Source: Candidatus Pseudomonas phytovorans
Lineage (GTDB): Bacteria; Pseudomonadota; Gammaproteobacteria; Pseudomonadales; Pseudomonadaceae
Assembly (NCBI GenBank): GCA_029202525.1
Contig: CP119325.1
Coordinates: 4,624,001-4,688,000, forward strand
DNA: 64,000 bases
Direction: 5' to 3'
The notes under the pieces are model-generated. The model saw only the letters and a program-made list of their open reading frames with translations. It was not told the DNA's origin and searched no databases. The position numbers and the translations under genes are program-made. Below are positions 15,786 through 24,978 of this stretch, piece by piece (the stretch's first letter is position 1; each line of letters opens with the position of its first letter).

Positions 15786-16976
15786 TTAGAAGCTATCGCC
15801 AGGTACGCGAACCCAGCCCTCCATCAGCACGCGAGCACTGCGGCTCATGATTGCCTTGGTCACTGTCCACTCACCATTCACCTGGCGCGCCTCGGCCCCG
15901 ACGCGCAAGGTGCCCGAGGGGTGGCCGAAGCGCACGGCACTGCGCTCGCCCCCGCCTGCTGCGAGGTTGACCAACGTGCCGGGAATGGCTGCCGCAGTGC
16001 CAATCGCCACCGCCGCCGTACCCATCATGGCATGGTGCAACTTACCCATGGACAAGGCCCGTACCAGCAGGTCGATATCACTTGCCTGCACCGCCTTGCC
16101 ACTGGACGCAGTGTAGGTGCTCGGTGGCGCAACGAACGCCACTTTTGGTGTGTGCTGACGCCCGGCAGCCTGGTCGACATTGTCGATCAGGCCCATGCGC
16201 ACCGCGCCATAAGCACGAATGGTCTCGAAACGCAGCAGCGCCTGAGGGTCGTCGTTGATGGCATCCTGCAGCTCGGTACCGGTGTAGCCGATATCCGCCG
16301 CGTTCATGAAGATGGTCGGGATACCCGCATTGATCAAGGTCGCCTTGAAGGTGCCCACCCCAGGTACGTCCAGGTCATCGACCAGCTTGCCGGTGGGGAA
16401 CATGGCACCGCCGCCACCGTCTTCATCGGCTGCCGGGTCCAGGAACTCCAGCTGCACCTCGGCCGCCGGGAAGGTCACCCCGTCCAGTTCGAAATCGCCG
16501 GTTTCCTGTACTTCACCCTCGGTGACCGGTACATGGGCAACGATGGTCTTGCCGATATTCGCCTGCCAGATACGCACGGTGGCAACACCATTGCGCGGAA
16601 CACGCGCCGGGTCGACCAAGCCGCTGCTGATGGCGAACGAACCGACCGCTGCGGACAGGTTGCCGCAGTTGCCGCTCCAGTCGACGAAGGCCTTGTCGAT
16701 GCTGACCTGGCCGAACAGGTAGTCGACATCGTGCCCGGGCTTGATGCTTTGCGACAGGATCACGGTCTTGCTGGTGCTCGACGTCGCACCGCCCATGCCG
16801 TCGATCTGCTTGCCGTAAGGGTCGGGGCTGCCGATTACCCGCAGCAGCAGCGCATCGCGGGCGGGGCCTGGAACCTGCGCCTGCTCGGGCAGGTCTTGCA
16901 GGCGGAAGAACACGCCTTTGCTGGTGCCGCCACGGATGTAAGTGGCGGGGATTTTTACTTGCGGTACGTGAGCCAT
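15786..16976 (-). CDS. prpF: 2-methylaconitate cis-trans isomerase PrpF
   Basis: A 396-residue PrpF isomerase that converts the trans (or 4-methyl) product of AcnD to the 2-methylaconitate isomer that aconitase can hydrate. It has the diaminopimelate-epimerase-like double fold with the PrpF start MAHVPQVKIPATYIRGGTSK and the conserved MGGATSSTSK and SGNCGNLSAAVG blocks, the latter holding the active-site Cys. The start at 16976 removes a long REP-derived upstream frame that is open to 17198 but is not protein-like. It follows acnD after 163 bases with a REP pair in between. Confidence 0.95.
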   Translation of the reverse strand: MAHVPQVKIPATYIRGGTSKGVFFRLQDLPEQAQVPGPARDALLLRVIGSPDPYGKQIDGMGGATSSTSKTVILSQSIKPGHDVDYLFGQVSIDKAFVDWSGNCGNLSAAVGSFAISSGLVDPARVPRNGVATVRIWQANIGKTIVAHVPVTEGEVQETGDFELDGVTFPAAEVQLEFLDPAADEDGGGGAMFPTGKLVDDLDVPGVGTFKATLINAGIPTIFMNAADIGYTGTELQDAINDDPQALLRFETIRAYGAVRMGLIDNVDQAAGRQHTPKVAFVAPPSTYTASSGKAVQASDIDLLVRALSMGKLHHAMMGTAAVAIGTAAAIPGTLVNLAAGGGERSAVRFGHPSGTLRVGAEARQVNGEWTVTKAIMSRSARVLMEGWVRVPGDSF

Positions 16977-17017
16977 TGCTTTGCTGTCCTGTCTGATAAA
17001 CATGAAACCCCGGGGCT

Positions 17018-17122
17018 GCTTTGCAGCCCATCGCCGGCAAGCCAGCTCCCACAGGGACCGCGCAACCGCGAAGTCCGCGCTATCCCTGTGGGAGCTGGCT
17101 TGCCGGCGATGGGCCGCAAAGC
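17018..17122. repeat. REP inverted pair between acnD and prpF
   Basis: 40-base arms (17018-17057 and 17083-17122), complementary with one mismatch, with core GCCGGCAAGCCAGCTCCCAC, a second REP core type. Located within the prp operon. Confidence 0.85.
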
Positions 17123-17139
17123 GGCCCCCGCCCTTATGG

Positions 17140-19728
17140 TCAGGCGGTCGCTTCGAGGAAGTCCTGGGCAAAGCGTTGCAGCACCCCACCCGCCTCATAG
17201 ATCGATACTTCCTCGGCGGTATCCAGACGGCAGGTCACCGGCACTTCCAGGCGCTCGCCATTGCTGCGGGTAACCACCAGGGTCAACGTCGCCCGTGGCG
17301 TACGCGCACCCAAGACGTCATACGTCTCGCTACCGTCCAAGCCCAAGGTATTGCGGTCGGTGCCCGGTTTGAACTCCAGCGGCAATACGCCCATGCCCAC
17401 CAGGTTGGTGCGGTGGATGCGCTCGAAACCTTCGGCGACGATGGCCTCGACACCCGCCAGGCGCACGCCCTTGGCCGCCCAGTCACGGGACGAACCCTGG
17501 CCATAGTCGGCACCGGCGACGATGATCAACGGCTGCTTGCGCTGCATGTAGGTCTCGATCGCCTCCCACATGCGGGTGACCTTGCCTTCCGGCTCGATAC
17601 GCGCCAGCGAGCCCTGCTTCACGCTGCCATCTTCCTTGCGCACCATTTCATTGAACAGCTTGGGGTTGGCGAAGGTGGCGCGCTGGGCAGTCAGGTGGTC
17701 GCCGCGGTGGGTGGCGTAAGAGTTGAAGTCCTCTTCCGGCAAGCCCATTTTCGCCAGGTACTCACCGGCAGCGCTGTCGAGCATGATGGCGTTGGACGGC
17801 GACAGGTGGTCGGTGGTGATGTTGTCCGGCAGCACCGCCAGCGGGCGCATGCCGCGCAGGGTTCGCTCACCCGCCAACGCACCTTCCCAATACGGCGGGC
17901 GGCGAATGTAGGTGCTCATCGGGCGCCAGTCGTACAGGGGCGCCACTTTCGGCCCACGGTCCTCCTCGATGGCGAACATCGGGATATACACCTTGCGGAA
18001 CTGTTCTGGCTTGACCGCAGCACGCACCACGGCGTCGATCTCTTCATCGCTGGGCCAGATGTCCTTGAGGCGGATTTCCTTGCCATCGACCACGCCCAGC
18101 ACATCCTTCTCGATGTCGAAGCGGATGGTACCGGCAATGGCATAGGCCACCACCAGCGGCGGCGAGGCCAGGAAGGCCTGCTTGGCATACGGGTGGATAC
18201 GCCCGTCGAAGTTGCGGTTGCCCGACAGCACCGCAGTGGCGTACAGATCCCGGTCGACGATTTCTTGCTGGATCGCCGGGTCCAGGGCGCCGGACATGCC
18301 GTTGCAGGTGGTGCAGGCGAAGGCGACGATGCCAAAGCCGAGCTGTTCCAGCTCCTTTTCCAGCCCCGCCTCTTCCAGGTACAGCTTCACGGCCTTGGAG
18401 CCCGGCGCCAGCGAAGACTTGACCCATGGTTTGCGGGCCAGGCCCAGCCTGTTGGCATTGCGCGCCATAAGGCCTGCAGCAATCACGTTGCGCGGGTTGC
18501 TGGTGTTGGTGCAACTGGTGATGGCGGCAATGATCACCGCACCGTCGGGCATTTGCCCCGGCACTTCTTCCCAGCTGCCGGCAATGCCTTTGGCCGCCAG
18601 CTCACTGGTGGCGACACGGGCATGCGGGTTGGACGGGCCTGCCATGTTGCGCACCACGCTCGACAGATCGAAGCTCAGGGTGCGCTCGTAGACGGCGCCG
18701 GCCAGGCTGTCGGCCCACAGGCCGGTCGCCTTGGCGTAGGTTTCCACCAGCTTGACCTGCTGCTCTTCACGGCCGGTCAGGCGCAGGTAGTCGATGGTCT
18801 GCTGGTCGATGGCGAACATCGCTGCAGTGGCGCCGTATTCCGGGGCCATGTTGGAAATGGTGGCACGGTCGCCCAGGGTCAGGGCACGGGCGCCCTCGCC
18901 GTGAAACTCCAGGTAGGCGCCGACGACTTTCTGTTTGCGCAGGAACTCGGTCAGGGCCAGCACCAGGTCGGTGGCGGTGATGTTCGGCGCCAGCTTGCCG
19001 GTCAACTCGACGCCGACGATTTCCGGCAGGCGCATCCACGAGGCGCGGCCAAGCATCACGTTTTCGGCTTCCAGGCCGCCGACGCCGATGGCGATCACGC
19101 CCAGGGCGTCAACATGCGGGGTATGGCTGTCGGTGCCGACGCAGGTGTCCGGGTAGGCCACGCCGCGCTCGTTGTGGATGACAGGCGACATCTTCTCCAG
19201 GTTGATCTGGTGCATGATGCCGTTGCCCGGCTGGATCACGTCGACGTTCTTGAACGCCTTCTTGGTCCAGTTGATGAAGTGGAAACGGTCTTCGTTGCGG
19301 CGGTCTTCAATGGCGCGGTTCTTTTCGAAGGCTTGTGGGTCAAAGCCACCGCACTCCACTGCCAGCGAGTGGTCGACGATCAGTTGCACCGGCACCACCG
19401 GATTGACGGCGGCCGGGTCGCCGCCCTTGTCGGCGATGGCATCGCGCAGGCCGGCGAGGTCGACCAGCGCGGTCTGGCCGAGGATGTCGTGGCACACCAC
19501 GCGGGCCGGGAACCACGGGAAGTCGAGGTCGCGCTGGCGCTCGATCAGTTGGCCCAGCGAGGCGTCGAGGGTTGCCGGGTCGCAGCGGCGCACCAGGTTT
19601 TCGGCGAGCACGCGGGACGTGTAAGGCAGGCCGTCGTAGGCGCCGGGCTTGATCGCCTCGACCGCCGCACGGGCATCGAAGTAGTCCAGGTCGGTGCCTG
19701 GCAGGTGCTTGCGGTATGCAGTGTTCAT
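17140..19728 (-). CDS. acnD: Fe/S-dependent 2-methylisocitrate dehydratase AcnD
   Basis: An 862-residue aconitase-family enzyme that dehydrates 2-methylcitrate, working with PrpF. The Fe-S ligands are in SCTNTSNPRN and FACTTCNGMSG; the swivel domain near the C-terminus has GADYGQGSSRDWAAKG. The start MNTAYRKHLPGTDLDYFD at 19728 is preferred; a second ATG one codon upstream (19731) is possible, and neither has a strong ribosome site. It follows prpC by 76 bases. Gene order with prpF is diagnostic of AcnD rather than AcnA, and the protein is shorter at the N-terminus than AcnA. Confidence 0.95.
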   Translation of the reverse strand: MNTAYRKHLPGTDLDYFDARAAVEAIKPGAYDGLPYTSRVLAENLVRRCDPATLDASLGQLIERQRDLDFPWFPARVVCHDILGQTALVDLAGLRDAIADKGGDPAAVNPVVPVQLIVDHSLAVECGGFDPQAFEKNRAIEDRRNEDRFHFINWTKKAFKNVDVIQPGNGIMHQINLEKMSPVIHNERGVAYPDTCVGTDSHTPHVDALGVIAIGVGGLEAENVMLGRASWMRLPEIVGVELTGKLAPNITATDLVLALTEFLRKQKVVGAYLEFHGEGARALTLGDRATISNMAPEYGATAAMFAIDQQTIDYLRLTGREEQQVKLVETYAKATGLWADSLAGAVYERTLSFDLSSVVRNMAGPSNPHARVATSELAAKGIAGSWEEVPGQMPDGAVIIAAITSCTNTSNPRNVIAAGLMARNANRLGLARKPWVKSSLAPGSKAVKLYLEEAGLEKELEQLGFGIVAFACTTCNGMSGALDPAIQQEIVDRDLYATAVLSGNRNFDGRIHPYAKQAFLASPPLVVAYAIAGTIRFDIEKDVLGVVDGKEIRLKDIWPSDEEIDAVVRAAVKPEQFRKVYIPMFAIEEDRGPKVAPLYDWRPMSTYIRRPPYWEGALAGERTLRGMRPLAVLPDNITTDHLSPSNAIMLDSAAGEYLAKMGLPEEDFNSYATHRGDHLTAQRATFANPKLFNEMVRKEDGSVKQGSLARIEPEGKVTRMWEAIETYMQRKQPLIIVAGADYGQGSSRDWAAKGVRLAGVEAIVAEGFERIHRTNLVGMGVLPLEFKPGTDRNTLGLDGSETYDVLGARTPRATLTLVVTRSNGERLEVPVTCRLDTAEEVSIYEAGGVLQRFAQDFLEATA

Positions 19729-19804
19729 CATGGAATCAGGCTCGGTCACAGGAGTCGGAAGGCTCCTCCGCCCCTGCAAGGAGCGGGTTGCCTTTCTTTT
19801 CTAA

Positions 19805-20932
19805 TCAGCGCTGCTCGATCGGCACGAACTGGCGCTGTTCGACGCCGACATACTCGGCGCTCGGGCGAATGATGCGGTTGTTGGCGCGCTGCTCGAAGAC
19901 GTGCGCCGCCCAGCCGGTCAGGCGCGAGCAGACGAAGATCGGGGTGAACAGCTTGGTCGGGATGCCCATGAAATGGTACGCCGAGGCATGGTAGAAGTCG
20001 GCGTTGGGGAACAGGCGCTTCTGCTCCCACATGGTCTTGTCGATGGCTTCGGACACCGGGTACAGCACCGTGTCGCCCACTTCGTCGGCCAACTGCTTCG
20101 ACCAGCCCTTGATCACCTCGTTGCGCGGGTCGGACTCTTTGTAGATGGCATGGCCAAAGCCCATGATCTTGTCCTTGCGTTCCAGCATGCGCAGCAGCTC
20201 GGCGGTGGCTTCCTGCGGGCTCTGGAAGCGCTCGATCAGTTCCATCGCCGCCTCGTTGGCACCCCCATGCAGCGGGCCGCGTAGCGAGCCGATGGCTGCG
20301 GTGACGCAGGAGTACAGGTCGGACAAAGTCGAGGCGCAAACGCGGGCGGTGAAGGTCGAAGCGTTGAACTCGTGCTCGGCATACAGGATCAGCGACACGT
20401 TCATCACCTTCACGTGCAACTCGCTCGGCTTCTTGCCGTGCAGCAGGTGCAGGAAGTGGCCGCCAAGGGTGTCTTCATCACTACTGCACTCAATGCGCAC
20501 ACCATGGTGGGTGAAGCGGTACCAGTAGCACATCACGGCCGGGAACAGCGCCAGCAAGCGGTCGGTCTTGTCGCGCTGGGCTTCGAAGGTGAGCTCTGGC
20601 TCCAGGGTGCCCAACACCGAGCAACCGGTGCGCATCACGTCCATCGGGTGGGCGTCACGCGGGATACGTTCCAGCACTTCCTTCAACGCTTGTGGCAGGT
20701 CACGCAGGCCCTTGAGCTTGCGTTTGTATTCCGCCAGCTCGGCCTGGGTGGGCAGCTCGCCGTACAGCAGCAGGTAAGCGACTTCTTCGAATTCGGCACC
20801 GGCTGCCAGGTCGCGCACGTCGTAACCCCGGTAGGTCAGCCCGGCACCGGCCTGGCCCACAGTCGACAGTGCTGTCTGCCCGGCCACCTGACCGCGCAGG
20901 CCTGCGCCGCTGAGTACTTTCGCTTCGGCCAT
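19805..20932 (-). CDS. prpC: 2-methylcitrate synthase PrpC
   Basis: A 375-residue citrate-synthase family enzyme that condenses propionyl-CoA with oxaloacetate. Active-site blocks are visible: RGPLHGGANEAAMELI, MGFGHAIYKESDPR, and DFYHASAYHFMGIPTKLFTP followed by SRLTGWAAHVFEQR. The short Gram-positive/archaeal-like length and GLTYRGYDVRDLA block match PrpC rather than the long GltA. It starts at 20932, 58 bases after prpB, and precedes acnD in the operon. Confidence 0.95.
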   Translation of the reverse strand: MAEAKVLSGAGLRGQVAGQTALSTVGQAGAGLTYRGYDVRDLAAGAEFEEVAYLLLYGELPTQAELAEYKRKLKGLRDLPQALKEVLERIPRDAHPMDVMRTGCSVLGTLEPELTFEAQRDKTDRLLALFPAVMCYWYRFTHHGVRIECSSDEDTLGGHFLHLLHGKKPSELHVKVMNVSLILYAEHEFNASTFTARVCASTLSDLYSCVTAAIGSLRGPLHGGANEAAMELIERFQSPQEATAELLRMLERKDKIMGFGHAIYKESDPRNEVIKGWSKQLADEVGDTVLYPVSEAIDKTMWEQKRLFPNADFYHASAYHFMGIPTKLFTPIFVCSRLTGWAAHVFEQRANNRIIRPSAEYVGVEQRQFVPIEQR

Positions 20933-20990
20933 GGTGTTTCTCCTTTCTTGAATTTGTTATGGATTTCTTCTGGCTAATTCGGGGTGTTGC

Positions 20991-21881
20991 TCAGCCCTTT
21001 TTCTGGGCAAACAGCGCATCGAGGCTCTGCTCGAAGGCGTGGTAACCAATGGCATCGTAGAGCTCCATGCGGGTCTGCATGGTGTCGATCACGTTTTTCT
21101 GCGTGCCGTCGCGGCGCAGCGTGGTGTACACGTTCTCGGCCGCCTTGTTCATGGCGCGGAACGCCGATAGCGGGTACAGCACCAGCGACACGTCGACCGA
21201 GGCCAGCTCTTCCGTGGTGTACAGCGGCGTGGCGCCGAATTCGGTGATGTTGGCCAGAATCGGTGCCTTCACCCGATCAGCGAACGTCTTGTACATCTGC
21301 AGTTCAGTGATGGCTTCCGGGAAGATCATGTCGGCGCCAGCCTCGATGCACGCCTCGGCGCGATCAAGGGCAGCGTTCAGGCCTTCGACGGCCAGGGCAT
21401 CGGTACGCGCCATGATCACGAAGCTGTCGTCACTGCGGGCATCGACGGCCGCCTTGATCCGGTCGACCATTTCCTGCTGGCTGACGATTTCCTTGTTCGG
21501 GCGGTGGCCACAACGTTTGGCGCCAACCTGGTCCTCGATATGGATGGCGGCAGCGCCGAACTTGCTCATCGAGCGCACGGTGCGGGCGACGTTGAAGGCT
21601 GACGCACCGAAGCCGGTGTCGACATCCACCAGCAACGGCACGTCGCACACGTCAGTGATACGGCGTACATCGGTGAGCACGTCGTCCAGGCCGGTGATGC
21701 CCAGGTCCGGCAGGCCCAGCGAGCCTGCGGCCACGCCGCCACCGGACAGGTAAATGGCCTTGAAGCCGGCGCGTTTGGCCAACAGGGCATGGTTGGCGTT
21801 GATGGCGCCGACTACCTGCAGTGGGTGTTCGGCGGCGACGGCGTCGCGGAAACGCTGACCTGGGGTGCTCTTCACAGTCAT
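20991..21881 (-). CDS. prpB: 2-methylisocitrate lyase PrpB
   Basis: A 296-residue member of the isocitrate lyase/PEP mutase family that splits 2-methylisocitrate to pyruvate and succinate, the last step of the methylcitrate cycle. The catalytic motif KRCGHRPNKE is intact, with the substrate loop VDVDTGFG and the Mg site HIEDQV. It overlaps the upstream GntR gene by 4 bases (ATGA), showing translational coupling of regulator and first enzyme. Confidence 0.95.
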   Translation of the reverse strand: MTVKSTPGQRFRDAVAAEHPLQVVGAINANHALLAKRAGFKAIYLSGGGVAAGSLGLPDLGITGLDDVLTDVRRITDVCDVPLLVDVDTGFGASAFNVARTVRSMSKFGAAAIHIEDQVGAKRCGHRPNKEIVSQQEMVDRIKAAVDARSDDSFVIMARTDALAVEGLNAALDRAEACIEAGADMIFPEAITELQMYKTFADRVKAPILANITEFGATPLYTTEELASVDVSLVLYPLSAFRAMNKAAENVYTTLRRDGTQKNVIDTMQTRMELYDAIGYHAFEQSLDALFAQKKG

Positions 21882-22594
21882 TTTTCACCTCGTGGGCTGT
21901 TGTTGGGGGCGTCCAGATAGTGACGCTCGATGTTGCGCCTGGACGCGCCGATGTGGCGACGCATCAGGAGTTCAGCCAGTTCGCCGTCACGGTCGGCGAT
22001 GGCATCGAGAATGCGGTGGTGTTCGGCAAAGGCCTGGCGTGGCCGGTTGGGCGTGGCTGAAAACTGGATGCGGTACATGCGCACCAGTTGATACAGTTCA
22101 CCGCACAACATCTTGACCAGGGTCTGGTTGCCGCTGCCCTGGATGATCCGGTAATGGAAGTCGTAGTCGCCTTCCTGCTGGTAGTAACCCAGGCCGGCCT
22201 GGAACGCAGCATCGCGCTCATGGGTATCGAGCACCCGGCGCAGCTCGTCGATGTCGGCCTGGCTCATGCGTTCGGCTGCCAGGCGACAGGCCATGCCTTC
22301 CAGCGACTCGCGAATTTCGTAAAGCTCGATCAGCTCGGCGTGGTTCAGCGATACCACGCGCGCGCCCACATGCGGTACGCGCACCAACAGGCGCTGGCCC
22401 TCCAGGCGGTGGATGGCCTCGCGCAGCGGCCCGCGGCTGATGCCGTAGGTGCGCGCCAGCTCCGGCTCGGAAATCTTGCTGCCGGGGGCGATTTCGCCCT
22501 TGACGATGGCCGCCTGAATGCGCCTGAAGACGTTTTCAGACAAGGTTTCCGTTTCGTCTGTCAGCACCGGGCTGGGGGTGGAAAGGTCCTGCAT
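21878..22594 (-). CDS. GntR family (FCD) regulator of the methylcitrate operon
   Basis: A 238-residue regulator with an N-terminal GntR winged helix (about 20-80, ISEPELARTYGISRGPLREAI) and a C-terminal FCD effector domain (about 95-220). It is the first gene of the prp operon and overlaps prpB by 4 bases. This replaces the sigma54-dependent PrpR of enterics. The start at 22594 sits directly against an ATTGTCGACA operator copy, and a second copy lies 73 bases upstream, so autorepression is very likely. The ligand is presumably a methylcitrate-cycle intermediate. Confidence 0.92.
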   Translation of the reverse strand: MQDLSTPSPVLTDETETLSENVFRRIQAAIVKGEIAPGSKISEPELARTYGISRGPLREAIHRLEGQRLLVRVPHVGARVVSLNHAELIELYEIRESLEGMACRLAAERMSQADIDELRRVLDTHERDAAFQAGLGYYQQEGDYDFHYRIIQGSGNQTLVKMLCGELYQLVRMYRIQFSATPNRPRQAFAEHHRILDAIADRDGELAELLMRRHIGASRRNIERHYLDAPNNSPRGEK

Positions 22595-22606
22595 ATTGTC
22601 GACACC
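22595..22606. promoter_or_regulatory. Operator copy at the GntR start codon
   Basis: ATTGTCGACACC, an imperfect copy of the palindrome ATTGTCGACAAT, directly abuts the regulator ATG on its 5' side. Bound repressor here would cover the ribosome-site DNA and the transcript start region. Confidence 0.6.
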
Positions 22607-22667
22607 TTGAAAATCTATTCGCCAGAAATTAGCGAATTCGAGCCTTCCAGTCAAAGACAAAATGAAT

Positions 22668-22679
22668 ATTGTCGACAAT
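22668..22679. promoter_or_regulatory. Perfect operator palindrome upstream of the prp operon
   Basis: ATTGTCGACAAT is a perfect 12-base palindrome 74 bases upstream of the regulator start, of a type bound by FCD-class GntR repressors. The 306-base gap 22595-22900 holds these two operators and no gene. Confidence 0.65.
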
Positions 22680-22900
22680 CGTCTAAGAACGAACTAACCC
22701 TTGCCCAGCGCTGTCAGATCGCGCACAGCTGGCGTCAAGACGTCGGCGTGGTAGAATGCCGCGCCTCCGATGGGGTATGGATAGCCTGTCTGTCATACAT
22801 TCATGCTTGTTGGCAGATAAAAGAGGAAGCTTGCGCAGTAGTTGCCAGTCGCCTTGACCAGAACCTTGCCTAGAACCTTGCACTGCACCGCGCCAGGATT

Positions 22901-23437
22901 ATGAGACTTACACCCGTTTTATTGCTGCTATGCCTTACCCTGCTGCCGGCCCTTGGCCAGGCTGCGGGCAAGACCGTCTATGGTCTCAACGAATATGCAC
23001 GGTTGGGCGACCTGGACCTGGAAGTGGCCGCCAAGCTCGACACCGGTGCCAAGACCGCCTCGCTCAGCGCCCGCGACATCAAGCGGTTCAAGCGCAACGG
23101 CGAAAGCTGGGTACGCTTTTACCTGGCCATCGATGCTGCCCACTCGCACCCGATCGAGCGCCCGCTGGCACGCGTGAGCAAGATCAAGCGCCGCGCCGGC
23201 GACTATGATGCCGAATCGGGCAAAGCCTACACGGCACGCCCGGTCATCGAACTTGAAATCTGCATGGGCCAGGCCATGCGCACCATCGAAGTCAACCTCA
23301 CCGACCGCAGCGCTTTCCAGTTCCCGCTGCTGATCGGTTCCGAGGCGCTCAAGCACTTCGACGCGCTGGTCGACCCAAGCCTTAAATACGCGGCCGGCAA
23401 ACCTGCCTGTGCCACCGACGCTCCCAAAGCAGAGTAA
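22901..23437 (+). CDS. Retropepsin-like (Zn_protease/PF05618 family) periplasmic protein, RloA-like
   Basis: A 178-residue protein with a signal peptide (about 1-22) and a retropepsin-type domain with the motif KLDTGAKTASLSA (Asp47-Thr-Gly-Ala). The family was first labelled ATP-dependent zinc protease but the DTGA motif indicates an aspartic-peptidase fold. It begins a three-gene operon with a transglutaminase-like/7TM protein and a RimK-type ATP-grasp protein. From memory such sets are called RloABC in Pseudomonas and linked to osmotic stress tolerance; I treat that as family knowledge, not shown here. The next gene starts 5 bases after its stop. Confidence 0.85.
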   Translation: MRLTPVLLLLCLTLLPALGQAAGKTVYGLNEYARLGDLDLEVAAKLDTGAKTASLSARDIKRFKRNGESWVRFYLAIDAAHSHPIERPLARVSKIKRRAGDYDAESGKAYTARPVIELEICMGQAMRTIEVNLTDRSAFQFPLLIGSEALKHFDALVDPSLKYAAGKPACATDAPKAE

Positions 23438-23442
23438 TCCCG

Positions 23443-24978
23443 ATGCGCTCTCTTACCCTCCATCTGAAAGTCCTGATCACCGTACTGGTGCTACTGGGCG
23501 TGGCGGTCACGGCTTATCAGATCTTCTTCCTCGGCATCCCGGTGACCGAGGATGAAACCGACGACTTGTGGAACATCGACGCCAAGGTCGAGTTCGTCGC
23601 CAGCACCAAGGATCCAGTGAAGATCCAGATGTTCGTACCGCCGCTGAACCGCGACTACGTCAGCCTCAACGAGAGCTTCATCTCCAACAACTACGGGGTC
23701 AGCGTCAACCGGGCCGACGGCAACCGCAAGGTCACCTGGTCGGCCCGCCGCGCGAACGGCAACCAGACCCTCTACTATCGCCTGGTGCTGACCAAGCGCT
23801 ACAGCAACGAGAAAACCACGGTCAAAGGCCCGACCTTCCGTGACAGCCTGGCGATCGACGGCCCCGAGAAGATCGCCGCCGAAGCCCTGATGGCGCCGAT
23901 TCGCCAACACTCTGCCGATGTCGAGACCTTTGTCAGCGAAACCATCAAGCGGGTCAACAACCTCAACGACGACAACGTCAAACTGCTGCTGGCCGGCGAC
24001 ACCTCGCCGATGAAGAAGGCTCAGGTCATCGACCTGCTGCTGTCGATCGCCCACGTGCCGATGGAAAAGGTGCATACCATCCGCCTGGTGGCCGACACCC
24101 CGCAAACCCCGGAGCTGTGGCTGCGCAGCTTCAACGGTAACGACTGGCTGTACTTCAACCCGGACACCGGCGAGCAGGGCCTGCCCAGCGACCGCTTGCT
24201 GTGGTGGACCGGTGACGACAACCTGATCACCGTAGATGGCGGCAAGAAGGCCAACGTCACCTTCAGCATGAACAACAGCGAGATGAACGCCATCCGCCTG
24301 GCCAAGCTGACCGACGAGAACACCGACGCCGACTTCCTGGAGTATTCGCTTTACAGCCTGCCGCTGCAGACCCAGCAAACCTTCATGATCATGGTGATGA
24401 TCCCGATCGGCGTGCTGGTGATTCTGGTGCTGCGCAACCTGATCGGCCTGCAGACGCTGGGTACCTTTACCCCGGTACTGATCGCCCTGGCCTTCCGTGA
24501 AACCCAGCTGGGCTTCGGCATCGTGCTGTTCACGGTGATTACCGCCCTTGGCCTGTCACTACGCTCGTACCTGGAACACCTCAAGCTGCAAATGCTGCCA
24601 CGCCTGTCGGTGGTGCTGACCTTCGTCGTGGTGCTGATCGCCGCCATCAGCCTGTTCAGCCACAAGCTTGGCCTTGAGCGCGGGCTGTCGGTGGCACTGT
24701 TCCCGATGGTGATCCTGACCATGACCATCGAGCGCCTGTCGATCACCTGGGAAGAGCGTGGCGGCGGCCATGCCATGAAAGTGGCCATCGGCACCCTGTT
24801 TGCCGCCTCCGTGGCGCACCTGCTGATGATGGTGCCGGAGCTGGTGTACTTCGTGTTCACGTTCCCGGCCGTACTGCTGATCCTGGTAGGCTTCATGCTG
24901 GCGATGGGCCGCTACCGTGGCTACCGCCTGACCGAGCTCGTGCGCTTCAAGGCATTCCTGAAGAAGGCTGACGCCTGA
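23443..24978 (+). CDS. Inactive transglutaminase-like domain fused to seven transmembrane helices (RloB-like)
   Basis: A 511-residue membrane protein. A first TM (about 7-27) is followed by a large extracytoplasmic region (about 30-305) of transglutaminase-like fold without an evident Cys-His-Asp triad, then about seven hydrophobic segments from residue 315 to 495. Its 5' end is 5 bases after the retropepsin gene and its stop overlaps the start of the ATP-grasp gene by one base (TGATG). The fixed association with an aspartic-peptidase-like protein and a peptide ligase suggests recognition of a peptide at the membrane. Biochemical role unknown. Confidence 0.85.
   Translation: MRSLTLHLKVLITVLVLLGVAVTAYQIFFLGIPVTEDETDDLWNIDAKVEFVASTKDPVKIQMFVPPLNRDYVSLNESFISNNYGVSVNRADGNRKVTWSARRANGNQTLYYRLVLTKRYSNEKTTVKGPTFRDSLAIDGPEKIAAEALMAPIRQHSADVETFVSETIKRVNNLNDDNVKLLLAGDTSPMKKAQVIDLLLSIAHVPMEKVHTIRLVADTPQTPELWLRSFNGNDWLYFNPDTGEQGLPSDRLLWWTGDDNLITVDGGKKANVTFSMNNSEMNAIRLAKLTDENTDADFLEYSLYSLPLQTQQTFMIMVMIPIGVLVILVLRNLIGLQTLGTFTPVLIALAFRETQLGFGIVLFTVITALGLSLRSYLEHLKLQMLPRLSVVLTFVVVLIAAISLFSHKLGLERGLSVALFPMVILTMTIERLSITWEERGGGHAMKVAIGTLFAASVAHLLMMVPELVYFVFTFPAVLLILVGFMLAMGRYRGYRLTELVRFKAFLKKADA

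Noticed and set aside
14973..17273. A 766-codon open frame antisense to prpD and prpF
   Set aside because: Runs through two genes, REP repeats and their gaps; no protein-like segments.
16981..19872. A 963-codon open frame antisense to acnD
   Set aside because: Same reason: AcnD is a clear, full-length enzyme and the opposite frame has no recognisable protein features.
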